DNA of 13,042 bases from RGIG8775 sp045660295 (GTDB lineage Bacteria > Bacillota > Clostridia > Oscillospirales > CAG-272), in assembly GCA_045660295.1 (NCBI GenBank), contig JAZRDN010000056.1, positions 1-13,042 on the forward strand, in the 5' to 3' direction. Shown in pieces: positions 6,174-12,773 of the stretch (within the stretch, counting starts at the first letter, position 1; every line of letters begins with the position of its first letter). A model generated the notes under the pieces. It was not told the DNA's origin and ran no database searches. It worked only from the letters and a program-made list of their open reading frames with translations. Both the position numbers and the translations under genes were made by a program.

Positions 6174-6419
6174 TCAGAACGAGAGCTTTATCTTGTCTAT
6201 GCACTTCTGGCAGATACGCTTGCTGTTGAAGTACGTAACTCCGTCGCCGTCTCCGCAGAAAAGACAGCAGGGCTGATATTTCTGGAGGATAATGCGGTCT
6301 CCGTCAGTGAAAATTTCCACAGCATCCTTTACGTTAATGTCCATCATTTTTCTAATCTCGATGGGGAGCACGATTCTTCCCAATTCGTCTACCTTGCGAA
6401 CTACACCTGTTGATTTCAT
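6174..6419 (-). CDS. AbrB/SpoVT-family regulator with C-terminal zinc ribbon
   Basis: The 81-residue protein has a SpoVT/AbrB swapped-hairpin DNA-binding domain (MKSTGVVRKVDELGRIVLPIEIRK start, about 1-47), the hallmark being DELGRIVLP. A short zinc ribbon follows, with C52-x2-C55 and C70-x2-C73. AbrB-type proteins dimerise and bind AT-rich DNA as transition-state or sporulation regulators; the target genes here are unknown. I place the start at 6419, with AAAGGAG 8 nt upstream. A longer frame reaching 6500 is ruled out because it runs through the promoter (6500-6471), upstream of the predicted transcript start. It stands alone between its own promoter and terminator. A conserved zinc-ribbon version of AbrB is common in Clostridia. 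Confidence 0.9.
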   Translation of the reverse strand: MKSTGVVRKVDELGRIVLPIEIRKMMDINVKDAVEIFTDGDRIILQKYQPCCLFCGDGDGVTYFNSKRICQKCIDKIKLSF

Positions 6420-6470
6420 ATTTTTTTCTCCTTTTTCAGATTTATTTTGAGCTTTTATGTTGGTAAATAC

Positions 6471-6500
6471 ATTATAACACTTCCAAATATTGTCTGTCAA
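6471..6500 (-). promoter_or_regulatory. Sigma-A promoter of the AbrB-type gene
   Basis: On the minus strand TTGACA (6500-6495) and TATAAT (6476-6471) are spaced by 18 nt. The predicted start near 6464 leaves a 45-nt leader before the ATG at 6419 and settles the choice of start codon. Confidence 0.85.
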
Positions 6501-6653
6501 GGGGTGAAAATGTAAATTTATAAAATTTTTTAAAATAAATTACCCCTGTGTGTCGATGACTGTCGAAAAAGGCTGAAAAACGTTCCTCAAAAAAGTTTAA
6601 TAGGCTAAATGCAGGGCAATAATGTAGTGAAAAAACAAAAGGACGGATGAAAG

Positions 6654-6926
6654 ATGTTAAAGGGATACCAGAGAAGGCTGATAATGATAAGAACCAAGGA
6701 CAGCAGTATTTTTGAAAGCGCTTTCTTTATATTGCGAGGCTCGTCCTGTAACGCGGGAACAGACGGAGACATAGTCTCGGAGGCAAACCGTATACTTGAG
6801 GAGAGCAACTCTCCACGCAAAAAGAGAGTCAGCTTCAAGCTGAAGTATATTTTCATAGCCGCGGGAATAGGTTTTATTTTGGGCGCGGCGTTGCTTGGCG
6901 GAGTGTGGATAGTCGTGGCGGTGTGA
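6654..6926 (+). CDS. Small single-TM protein of unknown function upstream of RNase J
   Basis: This 90-residue frame has a soluble N-terminal part (with IFESAFFILR and IVSEANRILEESN), a basic stretch (PRKKRVSFKLK, 54-64) and one C-terminal membrane helix (about 65-89) rich in Gly. The basic run before the helix predicts the N-terminus stays in the cytoplasm. Two starts are possible: 6654 (AAAGGA 10 nt upstream) or 6684 (GAAGG 6 nt upstream). The second gives MIRTKDSSIFES, 80 residues, and may be the real one because the conserved-looking part begins there. I recall similar small clostridial proteins with an FExAxFILR pattern but no function. No clear promoter is seen upstream. A new promoter follows directly, so it is not in one unit with RNase J. 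Confidence 0.65.
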   Translation: MLKGYQRRLIMIRTKDSSIFESAFFILRGSSCNAGTDGDIVSEANRILEESNSPRKKRVSFKLKYIFIAAGIGFILGAALLGGVWIVVAV

Positions 6927-6934
6927 GCACCCTC

Positions 6935-6963
6935 TTGACAAAATTCGAATTTTGTACTATAAT
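6935..6963 (+). promoter_or_regulatory. Perfect-consensus sigma-A promoter of RNase J
   Basis: TTGACA (6935-6940) and TATAAT (6958-6963) are separated by 17 nt. The -35 lies only 8 nt past the stop of the small TM protein. The start would be near 6970. Confidence 0.92.
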
Positions 6964-6969
6964 GTAACG

Positions 6970-7157
6970 TGTGATAGGAACTTTTGACGGAGTTGTCCGT
7001 CTTGATATACGATACGAAATACAGTGACTTTGTCTCAAAAGCGTGGGTTGGGAGCGGTACTGCCTGTGCGGGAGACTCGGTTTTTTGTACCTTTTTGACA
7101 CCCGATACGTCATAAGGTCTTTTCGTGTTGCGACAGTATCGGAGAAAGAGAGAATAT
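6970..7157 (+). promoter_or_regulatory. Long 5' leader of the RNase J mRNA
   Basis: About 188 nt separate the predicted transcription start from the ATG at 7158. The leader contains a small hairpin (GACGG 6986-6990 with CCGTC 6997-7001), a possible long-range pair GTCTC (7032-7036) with GAGAC (7072-7076) and a run of six Ts (7081-7086). No known riboswitch is recognised. Long leaders that the ribonuclease itself may cut would allow autoregulation; this is inference only. Confidence 0.35.
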
Positions 7158-9131
7158 ATGGCAAAAAAAGAAAAAAACGAACAGATAAAAGAAAAAACGG
7201 CAAAAGCGCCCGTAAAGAAAAAGCCGACTCAGAAAAAGGCACCCGCCAAAAAGAACGTGACGGGCAAATCGGAAAGAACCAACAAGAGCAACAAGAGTAA
7301 TAAGAAAAATCAGGACATAATGCTTGACGTGGTCAGCAAATTCAAGGAAACACTTAAAATTCCCGAACCGACGCAGAGCAAAAAATCAAAGACCGAAAAG
7401 CCAAAGAGCCAGCACGCGAAAAAGCAGGGAAATTTCAAGAAGCAGGGCGCGCCGAAGGTTAATATGCCTGCGGGAAAGATAAAAATAATCTCTCTTGGCG
7501 GACTTAACGAGGTTGGAAAAAACATTACCGTTATCGAGTACGAGAACGATATAATTATAGTGGATTGCGGTCTGGGCTTCCCCGATGAGGATATGCCGGG
7601 CGTGGACTTGGTCATTCCCGATATCTCGTATCTCGAGGCGAACAGCGACAAGATAAGAGGTATATTGCTCACCCACGGACACGAGGATCATATCGGCGCT
7701 ATACCCTATCTGCTTCGCACGATAAATCCCCCTATCTATGGAACAAAGCTTACACTTGGTATCATAAAGAACAAGCTCTCCGAGCATCAGCTTCCGCATA
7801 CACCCACGCTCAATTGCGTTCGGGCGGGTGACACCGTAAGGCTGGGGGCGTTCAAGGCGGAGTTTATTCACGTCAACCACTCTATCGCCGATGCCTGCGC
7901 GCTTGCTATAAGCACGCCCTTGGGTACGGTAATTCATACGGGAGACTTTAAGCTCGACGTAACCCCCATAGACGGCGAGATAATGAATATCGCAAGGCTG
8001 GGCGAGCTTGGAAACGAGGGCGTTCTCGCGCTCCTTTGCGAGTCCACAAACGCCGAGAGACCCGGCAATACCCCCTCTGAGAAAAAGGTTGGACGCTCGC
8101 TTGAGTATATTTTCAACACTCACGAGGATAAACGAATAGTTATCGCTACCTTCTCCTCAAACGTTCACAGAGTTCAGCAGATAATCGACACCAGCGTGCG
8201 CCACGGCAGAAAGGTTGCGGTGACGGGAAGAAGTATGCTTAATATCGTGGGCGCGGCTGTGGAGCTCGGATACATGACAGTCCCCGAAAACGTGCTTATA
8301 GATATTTCCGAGATCAAGCGCTTCAAGCCCGAGGAGCTTACGCTTATTACCACGGGAAGTCAGGGCGAGCCTATGTCGGCTCTTTACCGCATGGCTTTTG
8401 GTGAGCACGCGCAGGTGGTTCTGGGAACAAGCGACCTTGTTGTACTTTCGTCAAGCGCTATTCCCGGCAACGAAAAGCTGGTGGGACGAATTATCAACGA
8501 GCTTTCCAAAAACGGCGTAAAGGTGCTTCACGATTCTGTGGTCGAGGTGCACGTGTCGGGACACGCCTGCCAGGAGGAGCTTAAGCTCATGCAGGCGCTT
8601 ACAAAGCCGAAATATTTTATTCCCATTCACGGCGAATACAGGCATCTCGCCGCTAACCGCGAGCTTGCGCTTGATATGGGTATGAGCCCCGATAATATCT
8701 TTATTTCGGATATTGGCAAGGTGCTTGAGATAGACGCCAAGGGCGCGCGATTTAACGGCACCGTTCAGGCGGGCAACGTGCTTGTGGACGGCTACGGAGT
8801 AGGCGACGTGGGCAACATCGTGCTCCGTGACAGAAAGCATCTTTCTCAGGACGGACTCATCATCGTGGTCGCTACTATAGATGCCGAGGCGCGACTTCTC
8901 ATGTCCGGACCCGACGTGGTTTCAAGAGGCTTCGTTTACGTCCGAGAGTCCGAATCTCTTATGGAGAACGTGCGCCGGCGCGCGGCCGACATTATAGAGG
9001 CGGAGCTTGACCGCGGACCGAGAGTTGACCGTATCCAGCTCAAAACAAAGGTGAAGGACGACTTGGCTAAATACGTTTATCAGCAGACTAAGCGTAAGCC
9101 GATGATACTTCCTGTGATCATGAATTTGTAA
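7158..9131 (+). CDS. rnj: Ribonuclease J (metallo-beta-lactamase/beta-CASP) with long basic N-terminal extension
   Basis: RNase J is a zinc-dependent 5'-3' exonuclease and endonuclease central to mRNA decay and rRNA processing in Firmicutes. The core starts at about residue 106 (GKIKIISLGGLNEVGKN). The metal site HGHEDH is at 173-178, followed by HTGDF, the beta-CASP region, SGHA and IHGEYRHL, and then the RNase J C-terminal domain to residue 657. Residues 1-105 are a Lys-, Pro- and Ser-rich extension with little predicted order, about 95 residues longer than the start of B. subtilis RNase J1, whose core begins near the N-terminus. I chose ATG 7158. A GTG at 7125 is in frame but has no good ribosome site, while GGAGA at 7141-7145 serves 7158. 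It has its own consensus promoter. Assignment as J1 versus J2 is not possible from one gene. Confidence 0.95.
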   Translation: MAKKEKNEQIKEKTAKAPVKKKPTQKKAPAKKNVTGKSERTNKSNKSNKKNQDIMLDVVSKFKETLKIPEPTQSKKSKTEKPKSQHAKKQGNFKKQGAPKVNMPAGKIKIISLGGLNEVGKNITVIEYENDIIIVDCGLGFPDEDMPGVDLVIPDISYLEANSDKIRGILLTHGHEDHIGAIPYLLRTINPPIYGTKLTLGIIKNKLSEHQLPHTPTLNCVRAGDTVRLGAFKAEFIHVNHSIADACALAISTPLGTVIHTGDFKLDVTPIDGEIMNIARLGELGNEGVLALLCESTNAERPGNTPSEKKVGRSLEYIFNTHEDKRIVIATFSSNVHRVQQIIDTSVRHGRKVAVTGRSMLNIVGAAVELGYMTVPENVLIDISEIKRFKPEELTLITTGSQGEPMSALYRMAFGEHAQVVLGTSDLVVLSSSAIPGNEKLVGRIINELSKNGVKVLHDSVVEVHVSGHACQEELKLMQALTKPKYFIPIHGEYRHLAANRELALDMGMSPDNIFISDIGKVLEIDAKGARFNGTVQAGNVLVDGYGVGDVGNIVLRDRKHLSQDGLIIVVATIDAEARLLMSGPDVVSRGFVYVRESESLMENVRRRAADIIEAELDRGPRVDRIQLKTKVKDDLAKYVYQQTKRKPMILPVIMNL

Positions 9132-9141
9132 TAAAAGCACG

Positions 9142-9159
9142 GCAAACCTGATTTTGCCA
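9142..9159 (+). other. Small hairpin after RNase J
   Basis: GGCAAA and TTTGCC arms close an AT-rich loop 12 nt after the RNase J stop. There is no T-tract, so this is at best a weak terminator. Confidence 0.3.
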
Positions 9160-9213
9160 AGAAAATTTGCAATTCATTCATAATTTCTTCAAAAGCTCAT
9201 CACTTTAAGCATA

Positions 9214-9219
9214 TATAAT
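9214..9219 (+). promoter_or_regulatory. Probable -10 element for the foldase gene
   Basis: TATAAT at 9214-9219 matches the -10 consensus, but no good -35 sits 16-18 nt upstream. A start near 9226 would place the hairpin at 9238-9268 in the leader. Confidence 0.4.
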
Positions 9220-9237
9220 GATAAGGTGTGACATGAA

Positions 9238-9268
9238 GCGGAGATAGCCGTCTGCGGCTTGTCTCCGC
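9238..9268 (+). promoter_or_regulatory. Stable hairpin in the foldase leader
   Basis: The arms GCGGAGA (9238-9244) and TCTCCGC (9262-9268) continue through AGCCG/CGGCT after a small bulge, with a TCTG loop. It is followed by an A-rich unstructured run that leads to the ribosome binding site. Without a T-tract it is more likely an mRNA 5' stabiliser than a terminator. Confidence 0.5.
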
Positions 9269-9303
9269 AAAACAAAAAATAAAAAACAAAGGTGGACCCG
9301 AAA

Positions 9304-11016
9304 ATGGGAAAAGGAAACAGAACAAGAAATAACAGCTATCAGGAAGCATACAACATGTCCGGCGCTTCCTCCGCTAAGGCAGTAAAGGCAAGCGGCAAGA
9401 AAACGGACAAGACTACACTCTGGGTGACTATCGTTATAGCGGTGCTGGTTATCGGTGCTATCGCTCTTTCGTTCTTCGCTTCGTCGGGTGTGGTTGCTAG
9501 AAACACAGTACTTATCAGCTCTGACAATTATGATGTTGACGCGAACATGATCACATATTACGAAAATCAGGTTCTTTCAAACGTGTTCAACCAGTATTTC
9601 TCTTACTACTACCAGTATTTCTACTCGGGTGATTACCAGAGCGCGTATAACGCCGCTCAGCAGGCAATAGCGGGACAGACTCTCAAGAGCTATTACAGCT
9701 CCGCGATAGAGAATCTTAAGGAAATACTCGTTCTTTGCGAGGCGGCAAAGGCTGAGGGAATGACCCTCGAGGCAGAGGACGTCGAAACGGTTGACGCTAC
9801 CATGGAGCAGTATGAGGGTGTTATCGCTCAGACCTTCGGCACGGGCGTTAAGGAGTCCGATATCCGCAAGTCTGTTGAGCTCCAGGTGCTTGCTACAAAG
9901 TATTACAACGCATACACGGAAAAGGAAAGCGATGCGGTAACAGCAGAGGATATCAGCGCCTTTATCGAGGAGAATAAGGCTAACTTCTATGTGGTTGATT
10001 ACCTTTCGGCTGAGCTTTCGGTGCTTTCCGATGATTACACAGACGACAAAGAGGGCTTCGCTGCGGCAAAGGCTCTTGTTGACGCGTACGTAGCAAAGCT
10101 CGAGGCTGCGACTACCGTTGAGGAGTTCAAGACAGCTCTTATCGAATATACAGTAAAGACCGAGTTTGATGAGCTCGCGGCTACAGAGATAGACTCTGCT
10201 GTAATGCCCGACCAGGCGACTCTCAACACCTATGAGCAGGAGCTTATGAACGATATCGTTGCTCTGCTTGTAAACGGCGTATCGCTTGACCTTGCGGGCG
10301 GCGAAGAGGGAAGCGTTGAGGCGGCTCTCAATACTATTACAACAACACTTGTTACAAAATGTCAGTCCGCTATCGAGAGCGCTGCCGCAGAGCAGGCTTA
10401 CACCGAGGAGCACGATCATGAGGGCGAGGAGGCAGACCACGAGGAGCCTACCGCTGAGGCACTTTGGTTCTCCGCTTCCGACAGAAAGGTCGGCGACACT
10501 TATAAGACTTCTTCCTCCGACGATACTGAATATACCTACACCGTATACATGGTTACAGAGGCGCTTCACGTTATCGACGATATGACCAAGAACGTAGGTC
10601 ACATTCTTATCGAGGCGCGTGAGGGAACGGCTACCGAGGAGGAGACCGCTGCCGCGAAGGCAAAGGCTGAGGAAGTACTCGCTAAGTACCTTGAGGGTGA
10701 CAAGACCGAGGAGTCCTTTGAGACTATCGGCTTGGAGAACACAGACGATAGCAACGTGTTCTACGATAACGTTCTTGAGGGTCAGATGGTAGAGGAGTTC
10801 GAGGATTGGCTCTTTGACGAGACTCGCGTTGTGGGCGATACCGGTATCGTTCAGACCGAGTTCGGCTTCCACGTAATGCTTTACCGCGGCGAGGAGTTGC
10901 TTTCCGACGTTAACGCTACGACCGGTATCGTAAACGAGAAGTACTCGGCGTTCCTTGAGGCAAACCAGAGCAAGGTTACCGTAAACGAAAAGGCTGCCGA
11001 AAAGTACAGCGCATAA
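9304..11016 (+). CDS. Membrane-anchored PrsA/SurA-like foldase with parvulin (PpiC) domain
   Basis: This 570-residue protein has a basic cytoplasmic N-terminus and one membrane helix (about 39-60). A large extracytoplasmic part follows, with a SurA/PrsA-type helical N-terminal region and a parvulin peptidyl-prolyl isomerase domain (about 430-530: VGHILIEAR, later GDTGIVQTEFGFHVMLYRGE). H433 and H523 match the two conserved parvulin histidines. PrsA proteins fold exported proteins at the cell surface, but typical ones are lipoproteins. Here no lipobox cysteine follows the helix (SSGVVARN), so it should stay anchored by an uncleaved helix. A His/Asp/Glu-rich stretch near residues 377-390 could bind metal. 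ATG 9304 is preferred over GTG 9292, since AAAGGTGG (9288-9295) lies 8 nt upstream and overlaps the GTG. It is followed directly by the MITE-like pair without a clear terminator. Confidence 0.85.
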   Translation: MGKGNRTRNNSYQEAYNMSGASSAKAVKASGKKTDKTTLWVTIVIAVLVIGAIALSFFASSGVVARNTVLISSDNYDVDANMITYYENQVLSNVFNQYFSYYYQYFYSGDYQSAYNAAQQAIAGQTLKSYYSSAIENLKEILVLCEAAKAEGMTLEAEDVETVDATMEQYEGVIAQTFGTGVKESDIRKSVELQVLATKYYNAYTEKESDAVTAEDISAFIEENKANFYVVDYLSAELSVLSDDYTDDKEGFAAAKALVDAYVAKLEAATTVEEFKTALIEYTVKTEFDELAATEIDSAVMPDQATLNTYEQELMNDIVALLVNGVSLDLAGGEEGSVEAALNTITTTLVTKCQSAIESAAAEQAYTEEHDHEGEEADHEEPTAEALWFSASDRKVGDTYKTSSSDDTEYTYTVYMVTEALHVIDDMTKNVGHILIEAREGTATEEETAAAKAKAEEVLAKYLEGDKTEESFETIGLENTDDSNVFYDNVLEGQMVEEFEDWLFDETRVVGDTGIVQTEFGFHVMLYRGEELLSDVNATTGIVNEKYSAFLEANQSKVTVNEKAAEKYSA

Positions 11017-11017
11017 T

Positions 11018-11294
11018 TAGGCAAGAGGAACAAATTCGAACCCGCCCTGAAGCCTGAATTTTCAGCACTTTCGGCACTTGCCTCGCTTGCAAAGTCCGTA
11101 CTTGGCGGCACTCGGCAAGCACCAAAATCATCTTAAAATTAAGGCTTGAGGGTCTTTGGGTTTTAGAAGAGCAAATGTTTAGGATAGGCAAGACAAATTT
11201 TCGAAGCAATATGCGGATATTGCGAGGAAATTTATCGAAGTATATACAAATATTTGCCTTATAAAACCGAGTTCGGATTTGTCCCTCTTGCCTA
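11018..11294. mobile_element. MITE-like element 1 (277 bp, terminal inverted repeats)
   Basis: The left end TAGGCAAGAGGAACAAATTC (start 11018) and the right end (11271-11294) form a 24-bp inverted repeat with 2 mismatches. No coding frame is convincing inside. Internal blocks match element 2 (for example AAGTCCGtACTT, CAAAATC-ATC, GGGTTTTA-AAGA). It starts one base after the foldase stop codon. Non-autonomous, TA-ended elements of this size are typical of MITEs moved by Tc1/mariner/IS630-like transposases (general knowledge); the mobilising enzyme is not in view. Confidence 0.65.
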
Positions 11295-11570
11295 GCCGCA
11301 AGGGAATCGAACGCATAAGCCCTGCGGTAACAAATTTTCGCGTCTTTTGACGTAGCGTGGCTTGAAAAGTCCGCACTTTCCTGCGCCACGCCCCAACAAA
11401 ATCCATCAAAAATTTATTTGCCGCAGGGTGCTGCGCAGTTTTAAAAGAATAAATTTTTCGCAAGACAAGTCGAATTTTTTGAAGAATATACAATATTTAA
11501 GAAAAATTTGGCGCAGTATTGCAAGAAATTTATCTTTTAAAACCTTGTGTGTTCGACTCCCTTGCGGCTA
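11293..11570. mobile_element. MITE-like element 2 (278 bp, terminal inverted repeats)
   Basis: The left end TAGCCGCAAGGGAATCGAAC (11293-11312) is the reverse complement of the right end at 11551-11570 with 1 mismatch in 20. It shares the TA at 11293-11294 with element 1 and ends 16 nt before the V-ATPase subunit K start, so the ribosome binding site (AAAGGAG, 11573-11579) lies just outside. Length equals that of element 1 within one base, although the sequences are strongly diverged. The interior is AT-rich with several local hairpins and no gene. Confidence 0.65.
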
Positions 11571-11586
11571 ACAAAGGAGTCAAATC

Positions 11587-12075
11587 ATGAATTTTTTTGA
11601 AATGGTCTTTACAGGACAGAATCTGGCACTGATCGGTGCCGCTCTTGCCGTTATTCTGGCCGGCTTCGGCTCTGCCCGCGGCGTTGGCATGGTGGGCGAG
11701 GCCGCCGCAGGTCTGCTCACCGAGGATCCCTCCAAATCGGGCAAGGCGCTGATCCTTCAGGCGCTCCCCGGCACCCAGGGCATCTACGGCCTGATCATCT
11801 CTTTTCTGATCATCTTCAAGATCGGTCTGCTGGGCACCCCTGCCGCACTGACCGTCTCTCAGGGCATCTACTTCCTGATGGCCGCGCTTCCCATCGCCAT
11901 CGTGGGCTACTATTCTGCCATCAAGCAGGCCAAGGTCGCCGTTTCGGGCATCAATCTGATCGCCAAGCGCCCCGACGAGGTGGGCAAGGCCATCACCTCT
12001 GCGGCACTGGTAGAGACCTACGCCATTTTCGCGGTGCTCATCTCCATGCTGCTGGTGCTGTTCGCCAAGGTCTGA
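11587..12075 (+). CDS. ntpK: V-type (A/V-ATPase) ATPase subunit K, Na+-type proteolipid ring subunit
   Basis: The 162-residue membrane protein is made of two fused helical hairpins (four TM helices), each with the proteolipid pattern GSARGVGMVGEAAAGLL or AIKQAKVAVSGI. It forms the rotor ring that carries ions through the membrane sector. The residues L60, T63, Q64 (LPGTQ), Q114 (IKQAKVA) and E143 (VETYA) correspond to the Na+ ligands L61, T64, Q65, Q110 and E139 of Enterococcus hirae NtpK, so Na+ coupling is likely. The first hairpin has no carboxylate. The Shine-Dalgarno AAAGGAG is 7 nt upstream. It is followed by E (18 nt gap) and C. In the classic cluster the large subunit I precedes K; here the MITE-like pair does. 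Codon choice (CTG, ATC, GCC) differs from the genes to the left. Confidence 0.96.
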   Translation: MNFFEMVFTGQNLALIGAALAVILAGFGSARGVGMVGEAAAGLLTEDPSKSGKALILQALPGTQGIYGLIISFLIIFKIGLLGTPAALTVSQGIYFLMAALPIAIVGYYSAIKQAKVAVSGINLIAKRPDEVGKAITSAALVETYAIFAVLISMLLVLFAKV

Positions 12076-12093
12076 TTCGGATAGGGCTCTGCC

Positions 12094-12756
12094 ATGACGG
12101 GACTTGAAAAAATTACCGAACGAATCCTGACCGATGCCAAGGAGCGCGCGCGAGGCATTCTGGAGACCGCCCAGGAGGAATGCCGCCGAATGGCGGAGGA
12201 ATACGCCCAACGCGCCGAGCAGATCCGTGAGGACATTGCCGAGCGCGCCGAGCGGGAGGGCGAGGAGCTGGTCTCCCGTGCCCGAAGCGCCGTGGCCATA
12301 ACCAGAAGGGATATTTTGCTTTCCGCCAAAGCACAGGTGCTGAACGAGGTCTTTGAAACAGCCAAGGCCCAGCTCTGCTCTACTGACTACGGAAAATATC
12401 GGGAGCTTTTGGTGGCATTGCTTTCTTGCGCTTTGCTTGAACAATCCGAAAACGAGAAAAAAAGTCTCGAAATGGGGGACGAGATCACCGAATTCGAGGT
12501 CTTTGAGGTCTTTTTCAACGAAAAGGATCGCTCTCAATTCGGAGCTTACGTATTGGAGCACGCCCGCAAAAGCATAGAGCGCCGCATCGGTAGCGAGCGT
12601 GCTTCCAAGCTCCGCCTTTCAGACGTACCCGCCGATATTGACGGCGGACTCATCCTGCGCTACGGCAATACCGAGACCAACTGCTCGATCTCTGCGCTGC
12701 TTTGTGAAATGCGGCGCGAGCTGGAGGGCAAGATCTCTGCCGTTTTATTTGATTAA
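12094..12756 (+). CDS. ntpE: V-type ATPase subunit E (peripheral stalk)
   Basis: This 220-residue cytoplasmic protein has a long N-terminal amphipathic, Ala/Glu/Arg-rich helix (about 1-100) typical of the stator coiled coil with subunit G. A globular C-terminal domain follows, with DIDGGLILRYGNTETNCSISALL near the end matching the vATP-synt_E signature (GGvil...g.i..dnT...L). It links the catalytic head to the membrane sector. The ribosome site is weak (TAGGG region), so translational coupling from subunit K is plausible. The spacing to K is 18 nt and to C is 17 nt. Confidence 0.92.
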   Translation: MTGLEKITERILTDAKERARGILETAQEECRRMAEEYAQRAEQIREDIAERAEREGEELVSRARSAVAITRRDILLSAKAQVLNEVFETAKAQLCSTDYGKYRELLVALLSCALLEQSENEKKSLEMGDEITEFEVFEVFFNEKDRSQFGAYVLEHARKSIERRIGSERASKLRLSDVPADIDGGLILRYGNTETNCSISALLCEMRRELEGKISAVLFD

Positions 12757-12773
12757 AAAAGGAGGTCGCGGAT

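Noticed and set aside
6420..6500. N-terminal extension of the AbrB-type protein up to 6500
   Set aside because: The extension overlaps the promoter and would lie upstream of the transcription start; the start at 6419 has a good ribosome site.
9577..10872. 431-codon open frame on the minus strand
   Set aside because: Antisense to the PrsA-like gene, whose parvulin domain and ribosome site are clear; the shadow comes from codon bias.
11530..12561. 343-codon open frame on the minus strand
   Set aside because: Antisense to ntpK and ntpE, which are unmistakable; no family features in the shadow product.
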